Notes: a model not told the origin generated them from the sequence alone. A stretch of DNA of 9,436 nt from Phycisphaeraceae bacterium (GCA_029260695.1 JAJDCT010000044.1:1-9436), one strand, 5' to 3'. Positions 1 through 6,320 are shown, numbered from the stretch's first letter. Translations and numbers: made by a program.

Positions 1-64
1 TCTGTATCTCATAGAACCGCCAATTCACTCATGACTACGACCGGCTTCTTAAGCTCTAGTATAT

Positions 65-133
65 AGATGGGCGAAGGAGCCAGGAAGTTTTTACATGAGG
101 CCTCTGATCATGCCGAGGGGCCATCGCCTATCT
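65..133 (+). promoter_or_regulatory. Candidate structured leader RNA with two competing inner folds
   Basis: Bases 65-74 can pair with 124-133 over ten positions, nine Watson-Crick and one G-U. Inside this stem, CATGA (94-98) pairs with TCATG (108-112) around a nine-base loop. Seven bases from that loop region (99-105) can instead pair with 116-122, with one G-U. The two inner pairings overlap in topology: they could form a tight pseudoknot or exclude one another, as in a switch. I do not recognise a known riboswitch class from the conserved bases. It lies about 200 bases upstream of the helicase start. GC-rich DNA gives chance stems easily, so this is only a candidate. Confidence 0.3.
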
Positions 134-304
134 CAAGCCCCACATTAGGTATAACCGAAGAACTATGCTACACTACTGTGCTGCGCGGCAACGGCTCGCG
201 CCCCAGGCCAACGGATCCGATGATTCTGGCGGCCTCAAACCCCGCCCGGACCCCCGGCCCCCGGATCGATCTCCCCGATTAATCCATGGCTATCTCCGGC
301 TAAA

Positions 305-319
305 TGGGCCCAAGGCCCA
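305..319 (+). promoter_or_regulatory. Short hairpin just upstream of the helicase start
   Basis: TGGGCC (305-310) and GGCCCA (314-319) form a perfect six-base-pair stem with a three-base CAA loop, ending 17 bases before the helicase ATG. If transcribed it would sit close to the ribosome landing site, where no Shine-Dalgarno sequence is visible. A regulatory role is speculative. Confidence 0.25.
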
Positions 320-336
320 GAAATTGAACTGTACAT

Positions 337-1728
337 ATGTCATTTACTGATTTAAGGCTCATCGAGCCGTTGTTGAAGTCTCTGCGCCACGAGGGCTACA
401 CCACCCCGACCGACATCCAACGCCAGGCCTTCCCGCACATCGTGGCGGGTAAGGACATGCTCGGTTGTGCCCAGACGGGGACCGGCAAGACCGCCGCGTT
501 TGCGCTGCCTGTGTTGCAGAACCTCCACAGCAAAAAGCCCAACCAAACCAAGAAGCCTACCCATGGCAAAGCGGCACGCGTCCCCGAGCATCGGCCCATC
601 CGCGCCCTGGTCCTCAGCCCGACCCGCGAGTTGGCCGCCCAGATCGGCGACAGCTTCCGTGACTACGGCAAGCACCTGGACCTACGCGGCACAACCATCT
701 TCGGCGGCGTCAACCAACGCCCGCAGGTAAGAGCGCTGAAGCAAGGCGTCGATATCGTCGTCGCCACGCCCGGCCGACTGATGGACCTGATCAACCAGCG
801 GGCTTTGACGCTCCGCGATGTCGAGATCCTGATCCTCGATGAGGCCGACCGGATGCTGGATATGGGCTTCATCCCCGACATCCGCAAGATCATCGCGCAG
901 ATCCCCAAGAAGCGGCAGACGCTGATGTTCTCCGCGACGATGCCCAAGTCGATCCAGTCCCTGGCCGACAGCATCCTCACCGACCCCGCCGTGGTTAAGA
1001 TCGCCTCGAAGAACGCGACCGCCGACACCGTCAAGCAGTCCGCCTACTTCATCGACCCACGCAGCAAGTCCGACCTTCTGGGCAAGCTTTTGGAAGGACC
1101 GGACATGACCCGGACGCTGGTATTTTCCCGTACCAAGCGTGGGGCCGACAAGATCACCAAACGCCTGAACGGCAGCGGCTTCACCGCCGAGGCGATCCAC
1201 TCCAACAAGACCCAGGGCGCGCGGACCAAGGCCCTGCACAACTTCAAGTCGGGCCGGACCCTCGTGCTGGTCGCCAGCGACATCGCCGCCCGGGGCCTGG
1301 ACGTGGACGATATTTCGCATGTGGTTAACTTCGATATGCCCGGCGATGCCGAGACCTATGTCCACCGGATCGGTCGCAGCGGGCGTGCCGGCACCAAGGG
1401 CCAGGCGATCACCTTCTGTGCCCACGATGAACGCCGCAGCCTCCGCCACATTGAGAAGACCATCGGCAAGGCGATCCCGGTCCTCAAGCACTCGATCCAG
1501 GCGCCGCCTCCAGCGCCCTCCGGAGCCGCCATCCGCAAGGCCGCCACGCCATCTGGCCCACGCTCAACAAGGCCCACCGGCAAGCCCAAACGCGCCAAGC
1601 GCAACGGGTCGTCCGGCTCGCGTCAGGCCCGACCCAACGAGTCGGCCCACAACGCCAGCGCGGGTTCAGGCCGACCAAAGCGTAATGCCAGACGGGCCAA
1701 GCCCGCCGCCAAGAAGCGGCCCCGCTAA
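337..1728 (+). CDS. DEAD-box ATP-dependent RNA helicase, RhlE-like
   Basis: This 463-residue protein should unwind or remodel RNA using ATP, in ribosome assembly, cold adaptation or RNA decay. Superfamily 2 motifs appear in order: Q motif around residues 3-28 (GYTTPTDIQ), motif I AQTGTGKT at 45-52, Ia PTREL at 95-99, TPGR at 144-147, motif II DEAD at 168-171, motif III SAT at 199-201, motif V ARGLD at 318-322 and motif VI HRIGRSGR at 343-350. All key residues are present, so it should be active. A basic loop at about 64-88 separates motifs I and Ia. The last 75 residues are a low-complexity Lys/Arg/Pro/Ser tail, typical of RhlE-like helicases and probably RNA-binding. The start gives the usual short lead into the Q motif, although no clear ribosome binding site precedes it. 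The RhlE subgroup is likely; the exact cellular substrate cannot be read from sequence. Confidence 0.95.
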   Translation: MSFTDLRLIEPLLKSLRHEGYTTPTDIQRQAFPHIVAGKDMLGCAQTGTGKTAAFALPVLQNLHSKKPNQTKKPTHGKAARVPEHRPIRALVLSPTRELAAQIGDSFRDYGKHLDLRGTTIFGGVNQRPQVRALKQGVDIVVATPGRLMDLINQRALTLRDVEILILDEADRMLDMGFIPDIRKIIAQIPKKRQTLMFSATMPKSIQSLADSILTDPAVVKIASKNATADTVKQSAYFIDPRSKSDLLGKLLEGPDMTRTLVFSRTKRGADKITKRLNGSGFTAEAIHSNKTQGARTKALHNFKSGRTLVLVASDIAARGLDVDDISHVVNFDMPGDAETYVHRIGRSGRAGTKGQAITFCAHDERRSLRHIEKTIGKAIPVLKHSIQAPPPAPSGAAIRKAATPSGPRSTRPTGKPKRAKRNGSSGSRQARPNESAHNASAGSGRPKRNARRAKPAAKKRPR

Positions 1729-1756
1729 ACCGAATCTGTTGAAATAAACCTCAGGC

Positions 1757-1762
1757 TATAAT
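1757..1762 (+). promoter_or_regulatory. Possible -10 box for a leaderless glycosyltransferase transcript
   Basis: A perfect TATAAT lies five bases before the glycosyltransferase ATG, in the 39-base gap after the helicase. If it is a -10 element, transcription would start at or within the ATGATG start, giving a leaderless mRNA. This fits the lack of a Shine-Dalgarno sequence. No good -35 box is present at 16-18 bases spacing, so the match may be chance. Confidence 0.3.
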
Positions 1763-1767
1763 CAGGC

Positions 1768-2475
1768 ATGATGTTTTCGTTCATCATCCCCGCACACAAC
1801 GAGCAAGAGCTTCTGCCCAGCACGCTTGAGTCGATCCACGCATCGGCTAAGGCGGTGGGCGTGCCTTACGAGGTCATCGTTGTCGACGACGCCTCGACCG
1901 ACGCCACCGCTAAGGTAGCCCAGGAACGCGGGGCTCAAGTCGTGCACGTCGATCACCGCCAGATATCAAAGACACGCAACAGCGGCGCGGCTCACGCTTC
2001 GGGTGAGTTGTTTGTATTCGTCGATGCCGACACGACGATCAATCCGGCCGTGCTGGGCCAAGTTAGGGAGCACATCCTTGCCGGCGTGATCGGCGGGGGC
2101 GCAGCGGTCGCGATCGAAGGCCGATTGCCACTTTACGGCCGGATCATCGCACCGGTCTTCACCTTCTTCTACCGCCACGCCGGGCTCGCCGCAGGGTGCT
2201 TTGTCTACTGCACCCGGGACGCCTTCGACACCGTGGGCGGATTCAGCGAAGAACTGTTTGCTACCGAAGAGGTGACTTTCAGCTGGGAAATTCGCCGCCT
2301 CGGCCGGTTCGTCGTGCTCCGCGAACCCGTCATGACCTCCGGCCGGAAGCTACGCACCTATTCGTTCTGGGAAATGATCTGCATGCTTGCGACGTTCGGC
2401 TTCGGGGGGATGCCCGCCGTGAAGAGCCGCGACAAACTGGGCCTTTGGTACGACCCGAGGCGCGAGGATACTTAG
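1768..2475 (+). CDS. Glycosyltransferase family 2 (GT-A fold)
   Basis: This 235-residue protein should transfer a sugar from a nucleotide-activated donor; the acceptor cannot be told from sequence. The N-terminus reads FSFIIPAHNE (residues 3-12), the first strand and nucleotide-binding start of the GT2 family. VVDDAST at 38-44 carries the donor-binding Asp pair and DAD at 86-88 is the metal-binding DXD-type motif. GGFSEELFATEEVTFSW (157-173) matches the acceptor-side region, where an acidic residue acts as catalytic base. Two moderately hydrophobic stretches (about 121-147 and 200-217) could touch the membrane, but neither is a clear transmembrane helix. The protein is short for GT2 but complete through the catalytic domain. 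The start is ATGATG; either Met is possible. It lies 39 bases after the helicase with no functional relation evident, and may use its own promoter. It converges on pheT. Confidence 0.9.
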   Translation: MMFSFIIPAHNEQELLPSTLESIHASAKAVGVPYEVIVVDDASTDATAKVAQERGAQVVHVDHRQISKTRNSGAAHASGELFVFVDADTTINPAVLGQVREHILAGVIGGGAAVAIEGRLPLYGRIIAPVFTFFYRHAGLAAGCFVYCTRDAFDTVGGFSEELFATEEVTFSWEIRRLGRFVVLREPVMTSGRKLRTYSFWEMICMLATFGFGGMPAVKSRDKLGLWYDPRREDT

Positions 2476-2504
2476 AGCCGTTTAATTCAACCATGCCGGA
2501 TCAT

Positions 2505-2558
2505 GTTTAGCCGCCGCGGACACGCGGCGTACACCGGGCGTGGCCGCCCGGGCTAAAC
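2505..2558. repeat. Three-stem palindromic repeat between convergent genes; possible two-way terminator
   Basis: GTTTAGCC (2505-2512) and GGCTAAAC (2551-2558) form a perfect eight-base outer stem. Inside are two perfect hairpins: CGCCGCG/CGCGGCG (2512-2518 with 2523-2529, loop GACA) and CCGGGCG/CGCCCGG (2534-2540 with 2545-2551, loop TGGC). The whole can fold as a three-way junction on either strand; bases 2512 and 2551 are shared between stems. It ends five bases from the pheT stop and begins 29 bases after the glycosyltransferase stop, so it could end or insulate both transcripts. There is no T-run on either side, so it is not a classic intrinsic terminator. From memory, related GTTTAGCC-bounded palindromes recur in planctomycete genomes, but no second copy lies in this window. 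Confidence 0.75.
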
Positions 2559-2563
2559 GGGAA

Positions 2564-4615
2564 TCACCCGCGCAGTTCTGCGCCGACCCCCTGCTTCAGC
2601 TTTTCCACCACCGCGTTGACCTGTGGATCGACTTCGTCGTGCCTTAGTGTGGCATCAGGGTTACGGAACCGCATCCGCAGGCTCAGGCTCTTTTTGCCCT
2701 TCCCGATCTGCTTGCCACGGAAGATGGTCAGGAACTGGACGTCTTCGAGCATTTGGGGCGCGGCATTCTCGACACACCTTTCGACCTGCCGCCAGGTGAT
2801 GGCCTCATCTACGATGATGCTCAAGTCGCGTTCGATCCCCGGGAACCTTGGCAGATCGCCGACCGTGCGTTTAGGCGGGAAGTTGGCCGCGAAAGGGACG
2901 TAGTCGACCTCCATCAGCACGACCGGGGCCTGCAGGCCGAACTGGTTTTGCAACGTATCACAGAGTACGCCGATCCGGCCACGCTCTTCGCCGAGCAGCA
3001 TCACTTTGGCCGCGGGCTGGTACCTGGCGTCCTCAACCGGCTCGAAAACAAGTGTCTTGCTTGCCGCTTCGCCGCCCAGTGTCTCGGTTAGCTCTTCGAT
3101 CGCTCCGCGCGCGTTGCGGAATCCCTCGTGCGGGTCATGCGCGTCGGTGAGGGTTGCAAAGGAGGTGACCTGGTTGGTCTTGCCTTCCTGATCGCCCCAC
3201 GTCCCGGCAACTTCAAACAGGCGTACCTCGTCGTTGCCTCGGTCCTGGTTGTGCTTTCGGCAGTTCAACAGGCTAGGCAGCAGTGAAGGACGCAAAAACT
3301 TATCTTTACGCCTTGTCTCGCCAGCCAGCGCCATCGGCTTAAGGGAATCAGGACAAAAAGTCGCCGCGTGAGTCTCGGTCAGCAGCGAGGGGGTGATCGT
3401 CTCGTGATACCCGTGGGCAGCCAGGACCCGACCAAGCTCCTGCCGGGCGGTGATGTCGGTCTGCTTAGGCCTGACCTCTAATTCGAGCCGGGCGTTCACC
3501 GAGAGATTGTCGTAGCCGAACAGCCGGCCGACTTCTTCGATCAGGTCGACTTCTCGTTTAAGGTCCATGCGGAACGTCGGGATCGCACAGGTGACTTTGT
3601 CGTCGGCGGCTTGAGGGCTCAGACCAAGGCGTGCCAGTGAATCACAGATCTGATCGGCGTTGAGATCGATCCCCAGCAGCGCCTTGCACCGGCTGATGCG
3701 CATCGACACCTTGGCGGCGGCGGGTTCATCTTCACCGATGCGGATCACCCCGTCTGCAAGCGTCCCGCCCGCCAGTTCGACGATCAGCTGCGCCGCACGT
3801 CGGCTGGCACGGTCCACACCCAAAGGGTCGACCCCGCGCTCGAAGCGGAAGCTCGAATCGCTAGCCAGCTTCAACGCTCGGCTGGTGCTCCTCACACTCA
3901 GAGGCTCGAATATCGCGGACTCCAGCAGGATGTCCGTCGTCGTCTCGGTGACTTCGCTGTCCTGCCCGCCCATCACCCCGGCAACCGCGACCGGTTTCTC
4001 GGCATCGGCGATGACCAGCATCTTCTCTCTCAGTTCGTGCTTCGTCCCATCAATCGCGATGAATCGCTCGCCGCCCTTGGCACGACGCACGACGATCTTC
4101 CGCCCGGCCAGCTTCGTCATATCAAAAGCGTGCAGCGGCTGGCCCTGCTCCAGCAGCACGAAGTTGGTGATGTCCACGACGTTGTTAACGCTGCGAAGCC
4201 CGGCGCCCTCGACCCGCTCGATAAGCCACTTGGGGCTCGGGCCGATCTTCACGCCGGTGATGACGCGCGCGGTGTATAGCGGGCAGAGCTGTGGCTCGTT
4301 GAATTCGACACTCGTAAGTTCACTTACCCCCGGCGTACCCGCCGGGCCGGTATCGCTAGGCAATTCAATGGCGGGTGGGATAAGCGATCGCTCGGAAGCC
4401 GCCACCACCTCGCGTGCGAGCCCCAAGTGGCTTAAGCAATCGCCGCGGTTGCTGGTGACTTCAACATCCAGGAGCGTATCCGTGGCACCGGTAGATAGCG
4501 TCAATCCGTCCCGGCCGTCGAACGGGAACCCCACGCTTGTCAGCAGGGGCTCGGCCTCGTCAGCGGTGATCGGCTTGTCCAGGTAGCTATTCAGCCAGGC
4601 GAGGCTTGTCTTCAT
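2564..4615 (-). CDS. pheT: Phenylalanine--tRNA ligase beta subunit, short form lacking the N-terminal tRNA-binding domain
   Basis: This is the beta subunit of the alpha2-beta2 enzyme that charges tRNA-Phe in the cytoplasm. The start at 4615 gives MKTSLAWLNSYL, the standard PheT N-terminus; an in-frame ATG at 4651 would add a non-homologous Pro-rich 12-residue extension. The protein has 683 residues against about 795 in E. coli. The N-terminal motif leads almost directly, at residue 50, into LDVEVTSNRGDCLSHLGLAR, which in long PheT comes only after a roughly 110-residue EMAP-like tRNA-binding domain. That domain is therefore absent. A B3/B4 editing-type domain lies at about 105-280 (SVNNVVDITNFVL, GQPLHAFD, VMGG), B5 at about 300-370, the catalytic-like core at about 385-580 and the anticodon-binding FDX-ACB domain at about 588-682 (FPGIERDLSI). 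pheS is not upstream: a divergent lipoprotein gene is. No strong ribosome binding site is visible. Confidence 0.95.
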   Translation of the reverse strand: MKTSLAWLNSYLDKPITADEAEPLLTSVGFPFDGRDGLTLSTGATDTLLDVEVTSNRGDCLSHLGLAREVVAASERSLIPPAIELPSDTGPAGTPGVSELTSVEFNEPQLCPLYTARVITGVKIGPSPKWLIERVEGAGLRSVNNVVDITNFVLLEQGQPLHAFDMTKLAGRKIVVRRAKGGERFIAIDGTKHELREKMLVIADAEKPVAVAGVMGGQDSEVTETTTDILLESAIFEPLSVRSTSRALKLASDSSFRFERGVDPLGVDRASRRAAQLIVELAGGTLADGVIRIGEDEPAAAKVSMRISRCKALLGIDLNADQICDSLARLGLSPQAADDKVTCAIPTFRMDLKREVDLIEEVGRLFGYDNLSVNARLELEVRPKQTDITARQELGRVLAAHGYHETITPSLLTETHAATFCPDSLKPMALAGETRRKDKFLRPSLLPSLLNCRKHNQDRGNDEVRLFEVAGTWGDQEGKTNQVTSFATLTDAHDPHEGFRNARGAIEELTETLGGEAASKTLVFEPVEDARYQPAAKVMLLGEERGRIGVLCDTLQNQFGLQAPVVLMEVDYVPFAANFPPKRTVGDLPRFPGIERDLSIIVDEAITWRQVERCVENAAPQMLEDVQFLTIFRGKQIGKGKKSLSLRMRFRNPDATLRHDEVDPQVNAVVEKLKQGVGAELRG

Positions 4616-4631
4616 GGGGTCGGATGGTAGC

Positions 4632-4665
4632 AGGCCACCGGGCCTCGGCAAGCCGCCCGGGCTTG
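4632..4665 (-). promoter_or_regulatory. Paired hairpins in the pheT leader
   Basis: Two perfect inverted repeats lie next to each other just upstream of the pheT start: AGGCC/GGCCT (4632-4636 with 4641-4645, four-base loop) and CAAGCC/GGCTTG (4649-4654 with 4660-4665, five-base loop). In the minus-strand mRNA they would end about 16 bases before the start codon. They could affect translation or termination; phenylalanyl-tRNA synthetase genes are known to be attenuated in some bacteria. I see no Phe-rich leader peptide or T-box here, so a regulatory role is only a guess. Confidence 0.3.
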
Positions 4666-4725
4666 TCTGGACACGCGATCCCAGTCACACTCTGATGAGA
4701 ATCACCGGCGAAAGGCCAGCCCGAC

Positions 4726-5199
4726 ATGTCACATCCATACCCCGTCACCGCCGCCATGGCCGTTCTACTCGCTCTGTCCGGCTGCTTCCTATTACCCCCC
4801 GAGCCCGAGTCGGCTGCGATAGCCTACCCCCCTGACTTCGCGTTGATGTTCCATGTGAAGGCCCCGGCAGGCAGCCCGGACCCGACCCGCCAGCCCTCAC
4901 GCTACCAATTGGGCGCTGATCGAGTGCTGCGTCTGGCGGTGGGATCGGAGGCGGACAAGCCCTGGGCCCCTCCTGCGGTCGCCGACCTGACCCCCGCTCA
5001 GATGGGCCGTATCTACGAGCTGGCAGACTATGTCACCTACAACGGCCAGACCTGGAACCCGGCCTGGCCGGCCGATCAGGTGGCCTATCACGTCAGCATC
5101 ACGCGGCTGGGCCTGACCCAGATCACCACGCTGACACCCGCCCAAAGCCCGGAGCTGGTCGATCTTCTCTCAAGTCTCGTGGACCTGTCAGGCCGATAG
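4726..5199 (+). CDS. Small predicted lipoprotein of unknown function
   Basis: I do not recognise this 157-residue protein. Residues 5-19 form a hydrophobic signal segment ending in the lipobox LSGC (17-20), so Cys20 should be lipidated and the protein anchored in a membrane facing the periplasm or outside. The n-region has only a His, no Lys or Arg, which is unusual. After a Pro-rich linker the mature part contains YQLGADRVLRLAVG (about 63-76), then LTPAQMGRIYEL and a C-terminal LTPAQSPELVDLLSSLVDL segment. This pattern of a helix following a threshold-like phrase suggests a small folded domain rather than a disordered tail. A weak AAAGG lies ten bases before the ATG. It is divergent from pheT across 110 bases and upstream of rpoZ, but probably has no functional link with either. 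I am sure of the coding call, not of the function. Confidence 0.75.
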   Translation: MSHPYPVTAAMAVLLALSGCFLLPPEPESAAIAYPPDFALMFHVKAPAGSPDPTRQPSRYQLGADRVLRLAVGSEADKPWAPPAVADLTPAQMGRIYELADYVTYNGQTWNPAWPADQVAYHVSITRLGLTQITTLTPAQSPELVDLLSSLVDLSGR

Positions 5200-5200
5200 C

Positions 5201-5231
5201 CGGGGTTGAAACCGCCTGCCCCCGCTTGTTT
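5201..5231 (+). terminator. Possible intrinsic terminator after the lipoprotein gene
   Basis: CGGGG (5201-5205) can pair with CCCCG (5220-5224) around a 14-base loop, two bases after the lipoprotein stop codon. A short T-rich stretch (CTTGTTT, 5225-5231) follows. The stem is short and the T-run broken, so termination would be weak at best. The T-rich stretch overlaps the proposed -35 of the rpoZ promoter. Confidence 0.3.
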
Positions 5232-5254
5232 CCGTCCATTACTCCAGTTATACT
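5226..5254 (+). promoter_or_regulatory. Candidate sigma-70-type promoter for rpoZ-coaC
   Basis: TTGTTT (5226-5231) and TATACT (5249-5254) are separated by exactly 17 bases, the best -35/-10 pair seen in the window. Transcription would start near 5261 and give a leader of about 65 bases before rpoZ. The position between the lipoprotein stop and rpoZ is appropriate for a new transcription unit. Confidence 0.5.
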
Positions 5255-5296
5255 TTAGGGCTCGGCGTTGACCCCCATACGCCTCCGCAAAAACAC

Positions 5297-5329
5297 ATGG
5301 CACCTACTCCCCGGAGCCCACGACTATGA
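5297..5329 (+). other. Ten-codon upstream ORF overlapping the rpoZ start
   Basis: An ATG at 5297 opens a frame of ten codons (MAPTPRSPRL) that stops at TGA 5327-5329, overlapping the rpoZ ATG in an ATGA arrangement. Such overlaps commonly permit translational coupling. No Shine-Dalgarno sequence precedes this ATG, and the frame contains the rpoZ ribosome binding site, so translation of it could either load or block rpoZ. It may also be chance. Confidence 0.25.
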
Positions 5330-5541
5330 TCGAGGCACTCAAAGACGACAAGATCGTGCACCAGCTCGGCGGACGCTTCAAGTTCACCGCCCTGATCCAG
5401 CACCGTATCCGTGAGTTGATGGAAGGCGCACGCCCGCTGGTCGAGCGCGATGGCCGCACCGACTTCGAGGTCGCCGTCCAGGAAGCCGTCGAAGGCAAGA
5501 TCAACTACGAGTTGGAAAACGCCGACTCCGACGAGATCTAA
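5326..5541 (+). CDS. rpoZ: DNA-directed RNA polymerase omega subunit
   Basis: The omega subunit binds beta-prime and helps RNA polymerase assembly and stability. The 71-residue protein has the family core RFKFTALIQHRIRELM (residues 17-32), matching the omega helix that contacts beta-prime, followed by the second helix TDFEVAVQEAVEGKI (45-59) and a short acidic tail (about 62-71). It is shorter than E. coli omega (91 residues), mostly at the C-terminus. GGAG lies nine bases before the ATG in the context CCGGAGCC, the same block and spacing used by coaC downstream. A candidate promoter lies at 5226-5254. The following gene coaC fits the widespread rpoZ-coaBC neighbourhood, which strengthens the call; gmk, often upstream elsewhere, is not here. 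Confidence 0.85.
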   Translation: MIEALKDDKIVHQLGGRFKFTALIQHRIRELMEGARPLVERDGRTDFEVAVQEAVEGKINYELENADSDEI

Positions 5542-5584
5542 AGCAGATTCTGATTAGGCCTTAGCCATCAGGTCTCGCCCTCAG

Positions 5585-5601
5585 CCCCGGCTTTGCCGGG
5601 G
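5585..5601 (+). terminator. Strong GC hairpin between rpoZ and coaC
   Basis: CCCCGGC (5585-5591) and GCCGGGG (5595-5601) form a perfect seven-base-pair stem with a TTT loop, 43 bases after the rpoZ stop. No T-run follows, so it is not a standard intrinsic terminator. It may pause transcription, protect the rpoZ mRNA end or tune expression of coaC. Confidence 0.4.
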
Positions 5602-5685
5602 GATTCTGCGACCACACACCGGGTAGTCGAGTTGCGACGATAAACCGTCTGGCCACGCGGACCACACCCGCCGGAGCCGTCACGC

Positions 5686-6303
5686 ATGGCCCCGCCATCT
5701 GAACCAAACAACGATCCATCGCCCAACCCCGCTAGTCCGGGGCCAACGGGTCCGCTGTCCGACCGACGCATCGCCGTCGCACTCTCCGGCGGGATCGCCT
5801 GCTACAAAACAGCCACACTCGTCAGCCGGCTCGCCCAACAAGGCGCAGACGTCCGCGTCCTCATGACCGACGCCGCCACCAAGTTCGTCGGCCCGCTCAC
5901 CTTCCAGTCCCTCTCGGGCAAGCCGGTCCTCACCAGCGTCTGGCAATCCGATGACCACCCCGACAGCCAGCACATCGGCGTAGCACGCTGGTGTGAACTC
6001 ATGGTCATCGCCCCCGCCACCGCCGACCTCATCGCCAAACTCGCCCACGGCCTGACCGGAGACGTCGTCACCCTCGTCGCCTGCGCGCTCCCCAGCAAGA
6101 CCCCCCTGCTCATCGCCCCCTCCATGAACGCCGACATGTGGGCCAACCCCATCGTCCAGAAGAACGTCGCCACGCTCAGCGAACTCCCCAACGCCCAACT
6201 CATCGGCCCAGACGACGGCTGGCAAGCGTGTCGGACCGAAGGCTCAGGGCGGATGAGCGAGCCGGAGATAATCAGAGATACGATTTTTCAATTGCTGGGC
6301 TGA
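5686..6303 (+). CDS. coaC: Phosphopantothenoylcysteine decarboxylase, stand-alone
   Basis: This FMN enzyme decarboxylates 4'-phospho-N-pantothenoylcysteine to 4'-phosphopantetheine in coenzyme A synthesis. The 205-residue protein has the HFCD flavoprotein fold. SGGIACYK at 34-41 is the FMN-binding start, and His96 (in SQHIGVARW) matches the catalytic His. APATADLIAKLAHG lies at 109-122. PSMNADMW at 145-152 holds the conserved Asn (Asn148). ACRTEGSGRM at 181-190 is the substrate clamp with its Cys (Cys182). All key residues are present. The first 25 residues are a Pro/Ser-rich extension, yet GGAG nine bases before this ATG supports the start. Unlike the common bifunctional CoaBC (about 400 residues), the frame stops right after the decarboxylase domain and no CoaB ligase domain follows in any frame. 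CoaB should therefore be encoded elsewhere. It lies 144 bases after rpoZ and is probably co-transcribed. Confidence 0.93.
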   Translation: MAPPSEPNNDPSPNPASPGPTGPLSDRRIAVALSGGIACYKTATLVSRLAQQGADVRVLMTDAATKFVGPLTFQSLSGKPVLTSVWQSDDHPDSQHIGVARWCELMVIAPATADLIAKLAHGLTGDVVTLVACALPSKTPLLIAPSMNADMWANPIVQKNVATLSELPNAQLIGPDDGWQACRTEGSGRMSEPEIIRDTIFQLLG

Positions 6304-6320
6304 TTGTCGCAACATATGCT
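6292..6320 (+). promoter_or_regulatory. Candidate promoter for the second lipoprotein gene
   Basis: TTGCTG (6292-6297) and TATGCT (6315-6320) are 17 bases apart, overlapping the end of coaC. Transcription would start near 6327 and leave a leader of about 50 bases. Each box matches consensus only partly, so confidence is low. Confidence 0.3.

Larger units (their letters stand above)
1..336. other. Intergenic region upstream of the DEAD-box helicase
   Basis: I see no convincing gene here. Two short + strand ORFs (67-282 and 165-350) are rich in Pro, Arg and Ser, have no recognisable domain, and the second runs into the helicase start. They look like chance open frames in GC-rich DNA. The first 60 bases are more AT-rich than the rest and include a TATATA stretch at 60-65, but no good -35 partner lies upstream. 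TATAAC (150-155) and TACACT (169-174) resemble -10 boxes without a clear -35. A foldable stretch at 65-133 and a small hairpin at 305-319 are listed separately. The region may be a long helicase leader, which DEAD-box genes often have, but no promoter can be fixed from sequence alone. Confidence 0.6.

Noticed and set aside
67..350. Two short + strand ORFs upstream of the helicase
   Set aside because: No ribosome binding site, low-complexity composition, mutual overlap and overlap with the helicase start.
682..1491. Long minus-strand ORF (269 codons) inside the helicase gene
   Set aside because: It is an antisense shadow of a clear DEAD-box helicase in GC-rich DNA, with no recognisable domain and skewed Gly/Val/Asp content.
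3660..4586. Long + strand ORF (308 codons) inside pheT
   Set aside because: It is antisense to well-conserved PheT sequence, Ser/Arg/Pro-rich, with no domain.
4616..4651. Twelve-residue N-terminal extension of PheT from an ATG at 4651
   Set aside because: The extension is Pro/Gly-rich, falls in the hairpin region, and the family N-terminus begins exactly at the Met at 4615.
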